A stretch of 64,000 nucleotides of DNA from the NCBI RefSeq assembly GCF_039536205.1, contig NZ_BAAAYL010000001.1:558001-622000 (forward strand), written 5' to 3'. Both the position numbers and the translations under genes were made by a program. The stretch is from Streptomyces sannanensis (GTDB lineage Bacteria > Actinomycetota > Actinomycetes > Streptomycetales > Streptomycetaceae). Below, piece by piece: positions 8,613 through 20,700 of the stretch (position 1 is its first letter; every line of letters begins with the position of its first letter). Below the pieces are notes generated by a model, which did not search any database, was not told the origin of the DNA, and worked only from the letters and a program-made list of their open reading frames with translations.

Positions 8613-11600
8613 GTGTCCGCCTCCACCCCTGGGCAGGTGCCCGTCGCCGTGGTCGGTGTCGGCGCCCTGGTGCCCGGCGCGACGGACGCTGCCGGCTACT
8701 GGCGGATCGTGACCGGCGGCCGGGACCTGATCACCGAGGTGCCCGCCTCCCGCTGGCTGGTGGCGGACCACTACGACCCGGACCCGGCCGCCCCCGACAA
8801 GACGTACGCCCGCCGCGGCGCGTTCCTGCCGGAGGTGGACTTCGACCCGTTGACGTACGGTGTGCCGCCCGCCAACCTGTCGGCGACGGACACCTCCCAA
8901 CTGCTCGCCCTGATGGTCGCCGACCAAGTGCTGACCGACGCCGGCGGCCTGTCGGGCGTGGACCGGGACCGGGTCGGCGTCGTCCTCGGCGCGGCCGCCC
9001 TGGAGCTGCTCCCGCACATGTACGGGCGCGCCCATCGCCCGGTGTGGCTGAAGGCGCTGCGGGAGAGCGGTCTCGCCGAGGCCGAGGCGCAGGCCATGTG
9101 CGACCGCATCTCGGCGCACTTCAGCCCGTGGCAGGAGTCGACCTTCCCGGGCCTGCTCGGCAATGTCGTCGCGGGCCGGATCGCCAACCGGTTCGACCTG
9201 CACGGCACCAACCACACCACCGACGCCGCCTGTGCCAGCTCCCTGGCGGCCCTGTCCACGGCGGTCAGTGAACTGGCGCTCGGCCGGGCCGACCTGGTGA
9301 TCAGCGGAGGTGTGGACACCGGGAACGACATCGGCATGTTCCTGTGCTTCTCCAAGACGCCCGCGCTCTCCCCCACCGGTGACTGCCGTCCGTTCTCGGA
9401 TGCGGCGGACGGCACCATGCTCGGCGAAGCGGTCGTCATGTACGCACTGAAGCGGCTGTCCGACGCGGAGCGGGACGGCGACCGGATCCACGCGGTGATC
9501 CGGGGCATCGGCACCTCGTCCGACGGCAGGAGTACGGCCATCTACGCGCCGCTTCCCGACGGTCAGGCACGGGCTCTGCGGCGCGCCTACGAGCAGGCGG
9601 GCTACGGTCCGGAGACCGTGGAGCTGGTCGAGGCGCACGGGACCGGCACGAAGGCCGGGGACGCCGCCGAACTGACGGCGCTGCGCGAGGTGTTCGAGGC
9701 GTCGGGGCGTACGGACGGGCAATGGTGCGCGATCGGCTCGGTCAAGTCGCAGATCGGCCACACCAAGTGCGCGGCGGGCGCGGCGGGGCTGCTCAAGGCG
9801 GTCATGGCCCTGCGTCACAAGGTGCTGCCCGCGACCATCAAGGTCGGCCGGCCGATCCCGGCGGCCGCCGCCCCGGACGGCCCGTTCTATGTCAACACCG
9901 AGACCCGGCCGTGGGTGCGGCCCGCCGGTCATCCGCGCCGGGCGTCGGTGTCGAGCTTCGGCTTCGGGGGCAGTAACTTCCACGTCACGCTGGAGGAGTA
10001 CGTGCCTTCGGGCACCCCGGCGCGGGTGCCGCCGCGCCATCGCTCCGCGCCGAGCGAACTCGTCCTGTTCAGCGGCGCGTCGCCGTCCGATCTGGTGCCG
10101 CCGGAAACGGACGGCGACCGTCCGCTGGCCGCGCTCGCCCGGGAGAGCCACAGCGCGTTCTCTCCTGCCGACCCGGTGCGGCTGGCCGTCGTCGCAACGG
10201 ACACCGAGGACCTGCGGGAGAAGTACGCGCAGGCGCTCACACTGATCCGTCAGCGGCCCGGCACCGCGTTCGCGACACCGAACGGCGTCCGGTACGCCTG
10301 CGAAGACCCCGCGCCCGGCCGTCTCGCCTTCCTGTTTCCGGGGCAGGGATCCCAGTACGTCGGGATGGGCGCCGACCTCGCGATACTGACACCGGCCGCC
10401 CAGGCCGTGTGGGACCGGCTGGGCGGTACCAAATTCGAGGAGCGCCCCCTGCACCGGGTGGTGTTCCCGCCGCCCGCCTTCTCCGACGAGGAACGCGCGG
10501 CCCAGGCGGCGCGTCTGGCCGCCACCGAGTGGGCGCAGCCCGCGCTCGCGGTGCACGCGCTCGCGCTGCTGGACGTCCTGCGGGACCTGGGACTGCGACC
10601 GGACTACGCGGCGGGCCACAGTTTCGGTGAGCTGGTGGCGCTGCACTGCGCGGGTGCCCTGGACGCCGACGCGCTGGTCGGTCTGGCCCGCAGGCGCGGT
10701 GAGCTGATGCGGGACGCGGCCGTCGTACCGGGCGCGATGCTGGCCGTGGCGGCGGACCGCGAACACGTGCTGGCGGTGCTGGCCGGTGGCAAGTCCGGCG
10801 ACATCTGGCCGGCCAACCACAACTCCCCGCGCCAAGTGGTGCTTTCGGGTACGACGGAGGCTGTCGCGCGCGTCGAGAAGGCGTTCGCGGCCGAGGGTGT
10901 CGGCACGCGCCGGCTGACCACGTCGACCGCTTTCCACAGCCCGCTGGTCGCCCCGGCCGGTGAGCCGCTCGCCGCGTTCCTGCGCACGGTCCCGCTCACG
11001 GAGCCCCGGATCGAGGTGTACGGCAACGCGGACGCGGCACCGTACCCGTCGTCGCCCGACGAGATCCGCCGCCGGATCGCCGACCACCTGGCCTCACCGG
11101 TGCTCTTCCAGGACCAGATCGAGGCGATGTACGCGGCGGGGGTGCGGACCTTCGTCGAGGTCGGCGCGGGTACCGCGCTGACCGGCCTGGTCGGGCAGAT
11201 CCTCGGTGACCGCGAGCACGCGGCCGTCCCCCTGGACCGGCCGGACCGGTCGGGGGTCAGCACTCTGCACACCGCGCTCGGCGAACTCGCCGTACGCGGT
11301 ATCCCTCTCGACTTCGATCCCCTCTGGGCGCCGTACGCCTCGCCTGGACCCTCAGTCAAGGAGCGCGCGCCCCGGATGACCGTGAAGATCAGCGGAGCCA
11401 ACTACGGTCAGCTCTACCCGCCCCGCACCGAAGCCGCCCAACCAAGGCCGCCCGCACCCGCGTTGGAACACAGGCCGGAACACCCCCACCCGCATCCCGC
11501 ACCCGCGTCCGACATCCCGGCGGTTCCCATGTCCTCGTACACCCCCGCTCCCGTCCACGCTCCGGAGCCATCGGCGCACGAGACGGCGCCCGCCCAGGAA

Positions 11601-14600
11601 CCGGAGCCCGCGTACGGAGCCGAGCCGTCACACGACCCCGCGTACGACGCCGTGTCCGCGTACGGTGCCGAGCCCGGGGCCGCCCTCGGCGCCGAGTGGT
11701 GCGCCGCGGTGGAGAGCGTCCAGCGGCAGACGGCCCAGGCCCACGCGGCCTGTCAACGCATGCTGACCGACAGCCACATGGCCTTTCTGCGGATGACCGA
11801 GACCACCCTGGCCGCGATGCTCGGCGTGCAGGGCGTCGGCGGTGTGCTCGACGCCCCGGCTCCCCCGGCACCGCTGCCGCTTCCCCGTCCTTCGGAACCC
11901 CGGCAGGCCCCGGCACCCGTGACACCGGCTGCGGCGGCGGCCGGCGTTCACGGGACCCTGCCCGCCCGTGTACCCGCCGCGCCCGGTGAGGCGCCCTCGC
12001 CCGCACCGGTAGCCGCCGAGGACCGGGCCCCGGCCGCCGCCCCGGTGGCCCCCCCGGCCCCGGCCGCCGATGCCGGGCCTCTGTCGGCGCCCGAACTGGA
12101 GGAACTACTGCTCTCGGTGGTGGCCCGGCTCACCGGCTACCCGGTGGAGATGCTCAACGTGGACATGGAGTTGGAGGCGGATCTGGGCGTCGACTCGATC
12201 AAGCGCGTCGAGATCCTGTCGGCCGTACGCCGAAGCGTGGGTGACGTGGCGACAGGTGACGTCGGACAACTCGGCAAGCTCCGCACGCTGCGCGAGATCG
12301 TCGAGGCGCTCACGGCGGCCGGCCGGCCGCCCGTGGTCCCGGCGCCGGATTCCCCGGCCGTGGCCGAATCCCCCGTCAAGACGGCCGCCGCCGTCCCGGA
12401 GATCCCCGCCATGCGCACCGGGTCCGGGCGGGAGACGGCGCTGACGAGGCTGGTGCCGCGCGCGGTGGAGTCACCGGCGTCCGGCCTGGCGACGGCGGGG
12501 CTCCTGGACGGGCCGCTCGTGGTGACGGACGGGGGCGCCGACGGCGCCGCGATCACCGCCCTCGTCGCGCTGAAGCTGGCGGAGCACGGCGTGGACGCCA
12601 CCGCCGTGGCGGAGGTGCCCGAAGATGCGCGCGGTGTCGTGCACCTCGGCGCGCTGACCGGGGGCGGCGCGCCGGACGATGCGCGGGCGGTCCACCGGTC
12701 GGTGTTCCGCGCGGCGCGCGCGGTGGCGGCACAGGCGGGCGAACGCGGCGGGCTGTTCGTGACCGTGCAGGACACCGGAGGCGACTTCGGGCTCGGCGGC
12801 CACGCACCCGACCGCGCGTGGCTGGGCGGCGTCGCCGGTCTGACCAGGACCGCGGCGAAGGAGTGGCCGGGCGCCTCGGTCAAGGCCGTCGACTGCGAGC
12901 GGGGCGGTCGGAGCGACGAGGAGGTCGCCGAGGCGATCGTGCGGGAGCTGCTCGAAGGCGGTCCTGACCTTGAGGTGGGTCTGCGCGCGGACGGTACCCG
13001 TACCACCCTGCGGACCGTGCCCGCGCCGGTAATGCCCGGTGGCACCCGGCGGATCACCTCGGAGTCGGTGATCGTGGCCACCGGAGGGGCCCGCGGGGTG
13101 ACCGCCGCCGCGCTGCTGGACCTGGCAGGCACCCACCGTCCGCGGATCGTGCTGCTCGGCAGGACGGCCCCGGCCCCCGAGCCCGCAGGGCTCGCGTCGG
13201 CCACCGACGAACCGGCGCTCACCCGTCTGCTCGCCGAACGTTCCGCCGAGGACACGGCGAACTCCTCGCCCGCCCGGATCGCGGCGCGGGCCCGGGAGAT
13301 CCTGGCCGCGCGCGAGGTGCGGGCGACGCTGGCGGCGCTGGAGAAGGCGGGGTCCCCCGTCCGGTACGTCCAGGTGGACGTCCGCGACGGCGACGCCGTC
13401 GCCGCCGCACTGCGCGACGTACGTGACGCGTGGGGGCCGGTCACCGGCATCGTGCACGGTGCGGGAGTACTGGCCGACAAGCGGATCGCCGACAAGACCG
13501 ACGAGCAGGTCGAGCAGGTGATGTCCACCAAGGTGGACGGTCTGCGCGCGCTGCTGGCCGCGACGGCGGACGATCCGCTGGACGTGATCTGCCTGTTCTC
13601 CTCGGTGGCCGCCGTGTTCGGCAACGCGGGGCAGAGCGACTACGCCATGGCCAACGAGATCCTGGGGCAGGTGGCGTCCGCCGAGCAGGCCCACCGCCCC
13701 GGCTGCCTGGTGCGGTCCGTCGCCTGGGGTCCGTGGCGCGGCGGCATGGTCACGCCCGCTCTGGCCGGGCATTTCGGCCGGTCCGGGGTTCCGCTGATCC
13801 CTCTGGAGCAGGGCTCTGCCGCTTTCACGGCCGAGCTGGACGGCACGGCCGGTGAGGCCCGCGTCGTCCTGGTGGCCGGGGACGATCCGGCGGCCCCGTC
13901 CCCGGCCGGCGATCCGCGTCCGGCGCAGCTGCTGGTCCGGGCGAACAGCCTGCCGCAGCTCGCCGACCACGCGCTCACCGGGGTTCCCGTGCTGCCCGTG
14001 GCGATGGTCCTGAACTGGTTCGCGGGGGCGGCCACCGCCTGGCTGCCGGGTGCCGGCCCACTCGTCCTGCGCGACCTGCGGGTGTACCAGAAGTGCACCC
14101 TGCCCGAACTGGCCGGCACAGGCCACCGGCTCACCGTGCACGGCAGCCGGGGCGCGGCCGGTTCGCCGTCGGGACTGGAGGCGGAACTGCGCGGGGAAAG
14201 CGGGGTGGCGCACTTCCGGGCCGTGCTGGACACCGGGGCCGAAGAGCCGGATCCGGCCGCGTGGGGCAGCCCGGACGGCCTCAAGCCGCTGGACCGCACC
14301 GAGTTGTACGACGGGGAGAGCCTCTTCCACGGCCCCTGGTTCCACTCCGTCCGCTCGCTGCACGGTGTTTCGGAGCATGGAGCCGAGGCGACCGTCGCGG
14401 GCGTGCGCGTCCTGGAATGGCCGGGTGAGCACTGGCCGCTCGACCCGGCCGCCCTGGACGGCGCGCTCCAACTCGCCCTGGTCTGGGCTCAGGAGGCACT
14501 CGGTGCGGCGACGCTGCCGATGGCCGTCGCGGAGTGCCGGGTGCACCGGCACGGTCCGGTCGACGGCACCGTGCGGTGTGTGCTGCGGGGCCGGAAGGTT

Positions 14601-14699
14601 CACAGCACGGGGGCGCGCTGCGATGCGGCGCTGATCGACGCCGACGGAGCCGTCCGTCTGGAACTGCTCGGCGTGGAACTCGTCCGCCGCCCCTCCTGA
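8613..14699 (+). CDS. PUFA-synthase-type megasynthase, KS-AT-ACP-KR-DH (PfaA-like)
   Basis: A 2028-residue protein. The GTG at 8613 follows GAGGAGA by 5 nt; an ATG at 8553 overlapping the previous stop is the alternative. Domains in order: ketosynthase (Cys207 in DAACASS, His342 in HGTGT, His383 in GHT), acyltransferase (FPGQGSQ; Ser670 in GHSFG), a Pro/Ala-rich linker with a helical segment near 1030-1070, a single ACP (Ser1195 in LGVDSIK), ketoreductase (Rossmann motif near 1489, Tyr1677 in the SDYAMAN segment) and a C-terminal hot-dog dehydratase (His1786 in DHALTGVPVLP). Usual PfaA proteins carry several tandem ACPs; here there is one. It needs 4'-phosphopantetheinylation by an enzyme encoded elsewhere. 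Confidence 0.93.
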   Translation: MSASTPGQVPVAVVGVGALVPGATDAAGYWRIVTGGRDLITEVPASRWLVADHYDPDPAAPDKTYARRGAFLPEVDFDPLTYGVPPANLSATDTSQLLALMVADQVLTDAGGLSGVDRDRVGVVLGAAALELLPHMYGRAHRPVWLKALRESGLAEAEAQAMCDRISAHFSPWQESTFPGLLGNVVAGRIANRFDLHGTNHTTDAACASSLAALSTAVSELALGRADLVISGGVDTGNDIGMFLCFSKTPALSPTGDCRPFSDAADGTMLGEAVVMYALKRLSDAERDGDRIHAVIRGIGTSSDGRSTAIYAPLPDGQARALRRAYEQAGYGPETVELVEAHGTGTKAGDAAELTALREVFEASGRTDGQWCAIGSVKSQIGHTKCAAGAAGLLKAVMALRHKVLPATIKVGRPIPAAAAPDGPFYVNTETRPWVRPAGHPRRASVSSFGFGGSNFHVTLEEYVPSGTPARVPPRHRSAPSELVLFSGASPSDLVPPETDGDRPLAALARESHSAFSPADPVRLAVVATDTEDLREKYAQALTLIRQRPGTAFATPNGVRYACEDPAPGRLAFLFPGQGSQYVGMGADLAILTPAAQAVWDRLGGTKFEERPLHRVVFPPPAFSDEERAAQAARLAATEWAQPALAVHALALLDVLRDLGLRPDYAAGHSFGELVALHCAGALDADALVGLARRRGELMRDAAVVPGAMLAVAADREHVLAVLAGGKSGDIWPANHNSPRQVVLSGTTEAVARVEKAFAAEGVGTRRLTTSTAFHSPLVAPAGEPLAAFLRTVPLTEPRIEVYGNADAAPYPSSPDEIRRRIADHLASPVLFQDQIEAMYAAGVRTFVEVGAGTALTGLVGQILGDREHAAVPLDRPDRSGVSTLHTALGELAVRGIPLDFDPLWAPYASPGPSVKERAPRMTVKISGANYGQLYPPRTEAAQPRPPAPALEHRPEHPHPHPAPASDIPAVPMSSYTPAPVHAPEPSAHETAPAQEPEPAYGAEPSHDPAYDAVSAYGAEPGAALGAEWCAAVESVQRQTAQAHAACQRMLTDSHMAFLRMTETTLAAMLGVQGVGGVLDAPAPPAPLPLPRPSEPRQAPAPVTPAAAAAGVHGTLPARVPAAPGEAPSPAPVAAEDRAPAAAPVAPPAPAADAGPLSAPELEELLLSVVARLTGYPVEMLNVDMELEADLGVDSIKRVEILSAVRRSVGDVATGDVGQLGKLRTLREIVEALTAAGRPPVVPAPDSPAVAESPVKTAAAVPEIPAMRTGSGRETALTRLVPRAVESPASGLATAGLLDGPLVVTDGGADGAAITALVALKLAEHGVDATAVAEVPEDARGVVHLGALTGGGAPDDARAVHRSVFRAARAVAAQAGERGGLFVTVQDTGGDFGLGGHAPDRAWLGGVAGLTRTAAKEWPGASVKAVDCERGGRSDEEVAEAIVRELLEGGPDLEVGLRADGTRTTLRTVPAPVMPGGTRRITSESVIVATGGARGVTAAALLDLAGTHRPRIVLLGRTAPAPEPAGLASATDEPALTRLLAERSAEDTANSSPARIAARAREILAAREVRATLAALEKAGSPVRYVQVDVRDGDAVAAALRDVRDAWGPVTGIVHGAGVLADKRIADKTDEQVEQVMSTKVDGLRALLAATADDPLDVICLFSSVAAVFGNAGQSDYAMANEILGQVASAEQAHRPGCLVRSVAWGPWRGGMVTPALAGHFGRSGVPLIPLEQGSAAFTAELDGTAGEARVVLVAGDDPAAPSPAGDPRPAQLLVRANSLPQLADHALTGVPVLPVAMVLNWFAGAATAWLPGAGPLVLRDLRVYQKCTLPELAGTGHRLTVHGSRGAAGSPSGLEAELRGESGVAHFRAVLDTGAEEPDPAAWGSPDGLKPLDRTELYDGESLFHGPWFHSVRSLHGVSEHGAEATVAGVRVLEWPGEHWPLDPAALDGALQLALVWAQEALGAATLPMAVAECRVHRHGPVDGTVRCVLRGRKVHSTGARCDAALIDADGAVRLELLGVELVRRPS

Positions 14700-14748
14700 G
14701 CCCCGCCCCCTGCGAACCGGCCCCGCCCTGCCGTGAAGTGAGACCTGC

Positions 14749-17700
14749 ATGGAATTCGAACCGATCGCCGTCGTCGGCCGGGGCTGTGTGCTGCCCGACG
14801 CGCTCGATCCGGACACGTTCTGGGACAACATCGCCGCGGGCCGCAGCAGCCTGTCGGCCATCCCGGAGGACCGGTGGCGGCTGCCGCGCCGCTGGGCCAT
14901 GGGCCCGGTGGACGACCACCTCGACCGCACCTGGACCGATGTCGGCGGGTACGTACGGGGGTTCGAGTCCGTCTTCGATCCGAGCGGCTTCCGAATCGCC
15001 CCGGAGCGGATCCTGTCGCTCGACCCGCTCTTCCACTGGGTCATGTACGGCGTCCGGCAGGCGCTCACGGAGGCGGGCCGCGAGGGCCCTCTGCCGCGCG
15101 CGGGGCTGGTCCTGGGAAACCTGTCCTATCCCACGCCCACAGGGGCGGCTTTCGCCGAGCACGTCTGGCTGTCCGCCCAGCGGGCCCCGCTCCGTGACGC
15201 GTTGCTGACGGGAGAGCGCCGGGAGCGGCCCGACGCCCGGAACCGCTTCTCGTCCGGGCTGCCCGCCCGGCTCGCGGCCCGAGCCCTCGGGCTGGGCGCG
15301 GGCGCGTGGTCCCTGGACGCCGCCTGCGCGTCGTCGCTGTACGCGGTCAAGCTGGCGTGCGACCGGCTGCACGACGGCACGGCGGACCTGATGGTGGCCG
15401 GTGCGGTCAGCCGGGCGGACCCGCTCTATCTGCACGTGGGGTTCTGCGGGCTGTCCGCGACGAGCCGCACGGGGCGCAGCCGGCCCTTCCACCGGGAGGC
15501 GGACGGGCTGGTGCACGGCGAAGGCGCCGGGTTCGTCGCTCTGATGCGGCTGTCCGAGGCCCGCGCCGCCCATCTGCCCGTGCTCGGCGTGATCCGCGGT
15601 GTCGGGTTGTCCAACGACGGGCGCGGCACCGGGCTGATCAGTCCGTCTCAGGAGGGCCAGGTCCGGGCCATGCGCCTGGCGTACGACGCGGCAGGCGTCG
15701 CGCCCGGGACCGTGTCACTCGTCGAATGCCATGCGACGGGGACGCCGGTCGGGGACGCGGTGGAGGCGCGCGGTATGGCCCAGGTCTTCGGGGCCGGTGG
15801 CGATGTGCCCATCGGTTCGGTGAAGTCGAACGTCGGGCATCTGCTGGCGTCGGCGGGCGTGGCCGGGCTGCTGAAGGTGCTCGGCGCGCTGCGTGCGGGG
15901 ATCCGTCCGGCGACGCTCGGCGCGGAACGGCCGCTGGAGGCGCTGGCGGGTACGCCGTTGCGGGTGCTGACCGCGCCGGAACCGTGGTCGGGGCCGCGCC
16001 GGGCGGCGGTGAGCGCGTTCGGGTTCGGCGGGACCAACGCCCATCTGGTGGTGGACCTTCCGGACGGCGACCCGGTGTCCGCATCACCGCGACCGATCCG
16101 CCCGGCCGCCGCCGTGCCCGCCCCGGCCCGGGTGCGGGAATCGCCGGGCGGCCGTACGCCGGTGGCGATCGTCGCCCTCGGCGCCCGAGTTGGCGACGGG
16201 ACCTGTACCGAGGACTTCCGGCGGGCGGTGCTGGGCGGTGAGCGGCGTGGCCCCGCCCCGGAGATCGCCGTGGAGTTGAGGGACCTGTGCTTCCCGCCAC
16301 TGGCCCTGAAGCGAACGGTGCGCCATCAGCTCCTGGTGCTGGAGGCCGCCCGGGAGGCCGCCCGGTCGGTGTCCCTGCCGCGGGAGCGGACCATGGTGGT
16401 CATCGGCATGGGCGTGGACCCCGAGGTGGCCCGGGCGGGCGCCCGCTGGCGGGTTCCCTACTGGCTGGAGCAGGCGGGGCCTTTCGCCACGGCACCGTCG
16501 GCGGGCCCGGCCCGGGACGCGTTCCTGCCGCCCGTGACCGCGGAGGGGGTGGTGGGCACCATGCCGAACCTTGTGGCGAACCGGATCAGTACCCAACTCG
16601 ACCTGGCGGGCCCAGGGTTCGCGGTATCGGCGGAGGAGGCGTCCGGGCTGGTGGCGCTGGAACTCGCGGCCCGGGCCGTCCGGTCGGGGGAGGCCGAAGC
16701 CGCGCTCGTCGGTGCCACCGACCTGTCCTGCGAGGCGGTGCATCGGGCCGCCCAGCGGGAGCTCGGACGCGAGGACGAACCGGGGGACGCCGCCGTCGTC
16801 CTGGTCCTCAAGTCCTTGGACACCGCGCGCAGGGACGGCGACACCGTCGTCGCCTTGCTCGACGAGACCCTGCTCGACGAAGGCGGCGCCGGCGCACCCG
16901 ACATGGTCATCGGGGACGGCCCTGATGCGGTGTTCGACCCGGCGTCGGCCTTCGGGCGCGCTCACGCCGCGTACGGGCTGGTCTCCGTCGCGGTCGCGGC
17001 ACTCTCGCTCCAGCACCGCGCGGTGCCGCGTCCGCACGGTCCTGCGGACACCGCGGCCGTCGCGCACACCGCGAAGGCCGCGGTGACACCGTTGGAAGGG
17101 CCCACCGCGAGTGTCCGGCTGCGCGCGGGAGACGCCCTGCCGTGGCTACGGGGCCCGGCCCCGCGCCTGCACGTCTTTTCCGGGGCCGACCGCCGAGAGG
17201 TGCTGGCCGCGCTGGAGTCCGGTGCGGAGTCCGACACCGGACCGGCCCGGCTGGCACTCGTGGCCGACGACGACGCGTTGCCGGGCCGCAAGGAGGCCGC
17301 CCGCCGCTGGCTGGCCGAGGGCGGGGCCCGTCCGGCCGATGTGCTGTACCGGGACAGGCCGGTCACGGGGCAAACCGCGTTCGTGTACACCAACGGCTCG
17401 GCCGCGTACCCGGGTATGGGCCACGAGCTGATGCTCGCGCTGCCGTCGCTCGGCGAGGCCGTCCGCGCCAGGCACGGGGCGATCGGTACACGACTGCGGT
17501 CCCGGGCGGAGCGCGGAGTGCTCGAGCAGATCTGGGCGGCCGCCGAACTCGCCGTCTTCCACACCGTGTTCACCCGGGAAGTGCTCGGGCTTCGGCCGGA
17601 CGCAGCTCTCGGGTACTCCTCGGGCGAGTCGGCCGCCCTCGTGGCGCTGGGTGCCTGGCCGGACGCCGCAGGGCTGTACGACGCCACCCGGGACAGCGGT

Positions 17701-20700
17701 CTGTTCACGACCGAACTCACCGGTGAACTCCGGACGGTCCGGCGCTACTGGGAGCGTCTGGGCGTCCAGGGCCGCCGCTGGTCGAGCTACCTGGTCAGTG
17801 CGCCCCTGGAGGCGGTCCGTGCCGAGCTCGCCGCCGAGGTCGCAGTCCATCTGATGGCGGTGAACGCGCCCGGAGTCTGCGTCGTCGGCGGCGAGTCCCG
17901 CGCGTGCGCGGCCGTCGTGGCCAGGATCGGCGCCGACCGCGCGATCGAGCTCGACTACGACATGGCCGCCCATGCACCGGAGTTGGCGGGAATCCGAGAG
18001 GTATGGCGTGAGGCCCACCACCATCCCACCGTCGACGTGCCCGGTGTGCGGTTCTACAGCGGGGCGACCGGCCAGTCGTACCGGCCGACGGCCGAGCGGG
18101 CCGCCGAGGCGCTCACCGCACAGGGACTGAACACGATCGACTTCGCGGCCACGGTCGAGCAGGCATGGGCCGACGGTGTCCGGGTCTTCGTGGAGCACGG
18201 GCCGCGCAAGCTGTGCACCGGCTGGATCAAGCGGGTACTCGGCGACCGGGACCATGTGGCCATCGCACTGGATGCCCCGGGCGACACCGGGCTGCGGCAG
18301 CCCTGCCTGGCGGTGGCCGAACTCGTCGTCGCGGGGGTGCCGGTACGCGCCGACGAGTTGTTCGCCCGGCTCGCGGAAGCCGCCACCGATGTCCCGCGTC
18401 CCGGGCCCACCGTCACCGTGCCCGTACCCGCACCTCCGTGTCTGCCCCCGCTGGAGCCGGCCCCGGTGACCCTGCCCCGGGCCCCCGAGCTGGCGCCGGC
18501 ACCGGACCGGGAAGCCGGCCGGTCCGACGCACCGGCCGGCGTTGCCGTGCCCTGCCCCGATACCGTGGGGCTGCGCCCCCTGCCGGACGTCCGCCCGACA
18601 GGCTCAGACGGGCGGGAGCCGCGGGCGGCGGGCGCCCGTGCCGCAGTCCTCCGGCAGAGCCGGCGTGTCGCCGCGCTGCACCAGGAGATCATCGCCGGGC
18701 ACACCGAGGCCCATCAGCGGTTCCTGCAGGTGTCCGCTCTCGCCGTCACCGCGCTGAGGAGCACCGTGCCCGTTCCCGTACGGCCACCGGGTCTCCCGGC
18801 ACCGCGTCCGACCGCCGGGCCGCCGCCGGCCCCCCTACGGCCCGCGCCCCGCTCGGCGTCCCTGCCCGCTCCCCCGCCGGAAGGGGCACCCACACCACGC
18901 CTGAGGCCGGGGCCGAAGTTCGACCGCGCCCAGCTGGAGCACCTCGCTTCCCGGGAGATCTCCACGCTGTTCGGCCCTCGGTTCGCCGAGCAGGACGCGT
19001 ACGCGGTGCAGACCCGGATGCCCGAGCCGCCCATGCTGCTCGCGGACCGGGTCACCGGCATCGACGCCGTACCGGCGGCGCTCGCCGCGCCCGCCCCGGT
19101 ACGCACCGACGGGACGATCTGGACAGAGACCGACGTCCTGCCCGACAGCTGGTATCTGGACTCCACCGGACGTATGCCCGCCGGGCTGATGATCGAGGCG
19201 GGCCAGGCGGATCTGCTCCTGCTCAGCTGGCTGGGCGTCGACCTCCTCAACCGGGGCGAGCGCGCCTACCGGCTGCTCGGCTGCGAAGTGACGTATCACG
19301 GCAGCCCGCCGGAGGCGGGCGACACCCTGCGCTACGAAATCCACGTCGACGGCCACGCGGAGCACGAAGGCGTCCGGCTGTCCTTCTTCCACTACGACTG
19401 CTACGTGGACGGCGAACTCCGGCTCAGCGTCCGCGAGGGCCAGGCCGGGTTCTTCACCCCCAAGGAACTCACAGGCAGCGGCGGTGTGCGGTGGGATCCC
19501 GCCGAGCGGCCGCCCGGCGACGACCTCCCGCTCGACCCGCCCGCGGTGCGCTGCGGACGGACCCGCTTCGACGCGGACCAGGTGCGGGCCCTGGTCCAGG
19601 GGCGGCCGGCGGAGTGCTTCGGCCCCGGCTGGGAGGCGACGGCGGCCCACGTCCGCTCACCGGGGCTCGACGACGGCAGGCTGCGGCTGGTGCACGAGGT
19701 GACCGCGTTCGACCCGGCCGGAGGGCCGTGGGGCCGCGGCTATCTGCGGGCCGAGACCCCGCTGTCGCCGGACGACTGGTTCTTCGCGGGGCACTTCAAG
19801 AACGACCCCTGTATGCCGGGCACCCTGATGCTCCAGGGTGGTCTCCAGGCGATGGCGTTCTACCTTGCGGCCATGGGCTTCACCGTGGACCGGGACGGCT
19901 GGCGCTTCGAGCCCGTCGACGGTCACCCCTGCAGGGCGATGTGCCGAGGCCAGGCGACTCCGGCCGGCCGGCGGGTCGTCTACGAGGTGTTCGTGCGCGG
20001 TGTCTCGGCCGGGCCGGTGCCGACGCTGTACGCCGATGTGCTGGGCTCGGTGGACGGGGCGACAGCGTTCCTGGGCCGGGACGTGGCGCTGCGGCTGGTG
20101 CCCGACTGGCCGCTGTCGCACTGGCGGCGCTCGGGCCCGCCCGTCGTGCAGGGCAGCGGTACACCGGTGCCGCTCCCCCTGCTCGGCGGGCTGGCCGGGC
20201 ACCGGGAGGTGAAGCCGGTGGCGACGGCAGCCGATGGATTCCCCTTCGGCTACGCCTCGTTGCTGGCGTGCGCCTGGGGCAGACCGAGTGAGGCGTTCGG
20301 CACCGCGTACGAGCCCTTCGACGGCACCCGTAAGGTCGCGCGGCTGCCCGGTCCCCCCTACCACTTCATGAGCCGGATCGTCTCGGTGGACGGTCCGCAG
20401 GGCGGTATGCGGGAGGGCAGCAGTGTCGTCGCGGAGTACGACGTGCCCGCGCGGGCCTGGTACTTCGAGCAGAGCGGCGGCCGTACGATGCCGTTCGCCG
20501 TCCTGATGGAGATCGCGCTGCAACCCTGCGGGTGGCTGGCCTCGTATGTGGGCAGCGCGTTGACGACCGACACGGATCTGCTGTTCCGTAACCTCGACGG
20601 GTCGGGGACGGTCACCGGTGAGGTCACTCCGGCGACGGGTACGGTCCGCACCCATGCTGAACTGACTCGTGTTTCCCACAGCGGAGACATGATCATCGAG

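Noticed and set aside
8580..15573. Long antisense open frames (e.g. 8580-11087, 12137-13624, 12471-15068, minus strand)
   Set aside because: They lie fully opposite the megasynthase genes, lack family motifs and have the Arg/Gly/Ala-rich composition of high-GC shadow frames.
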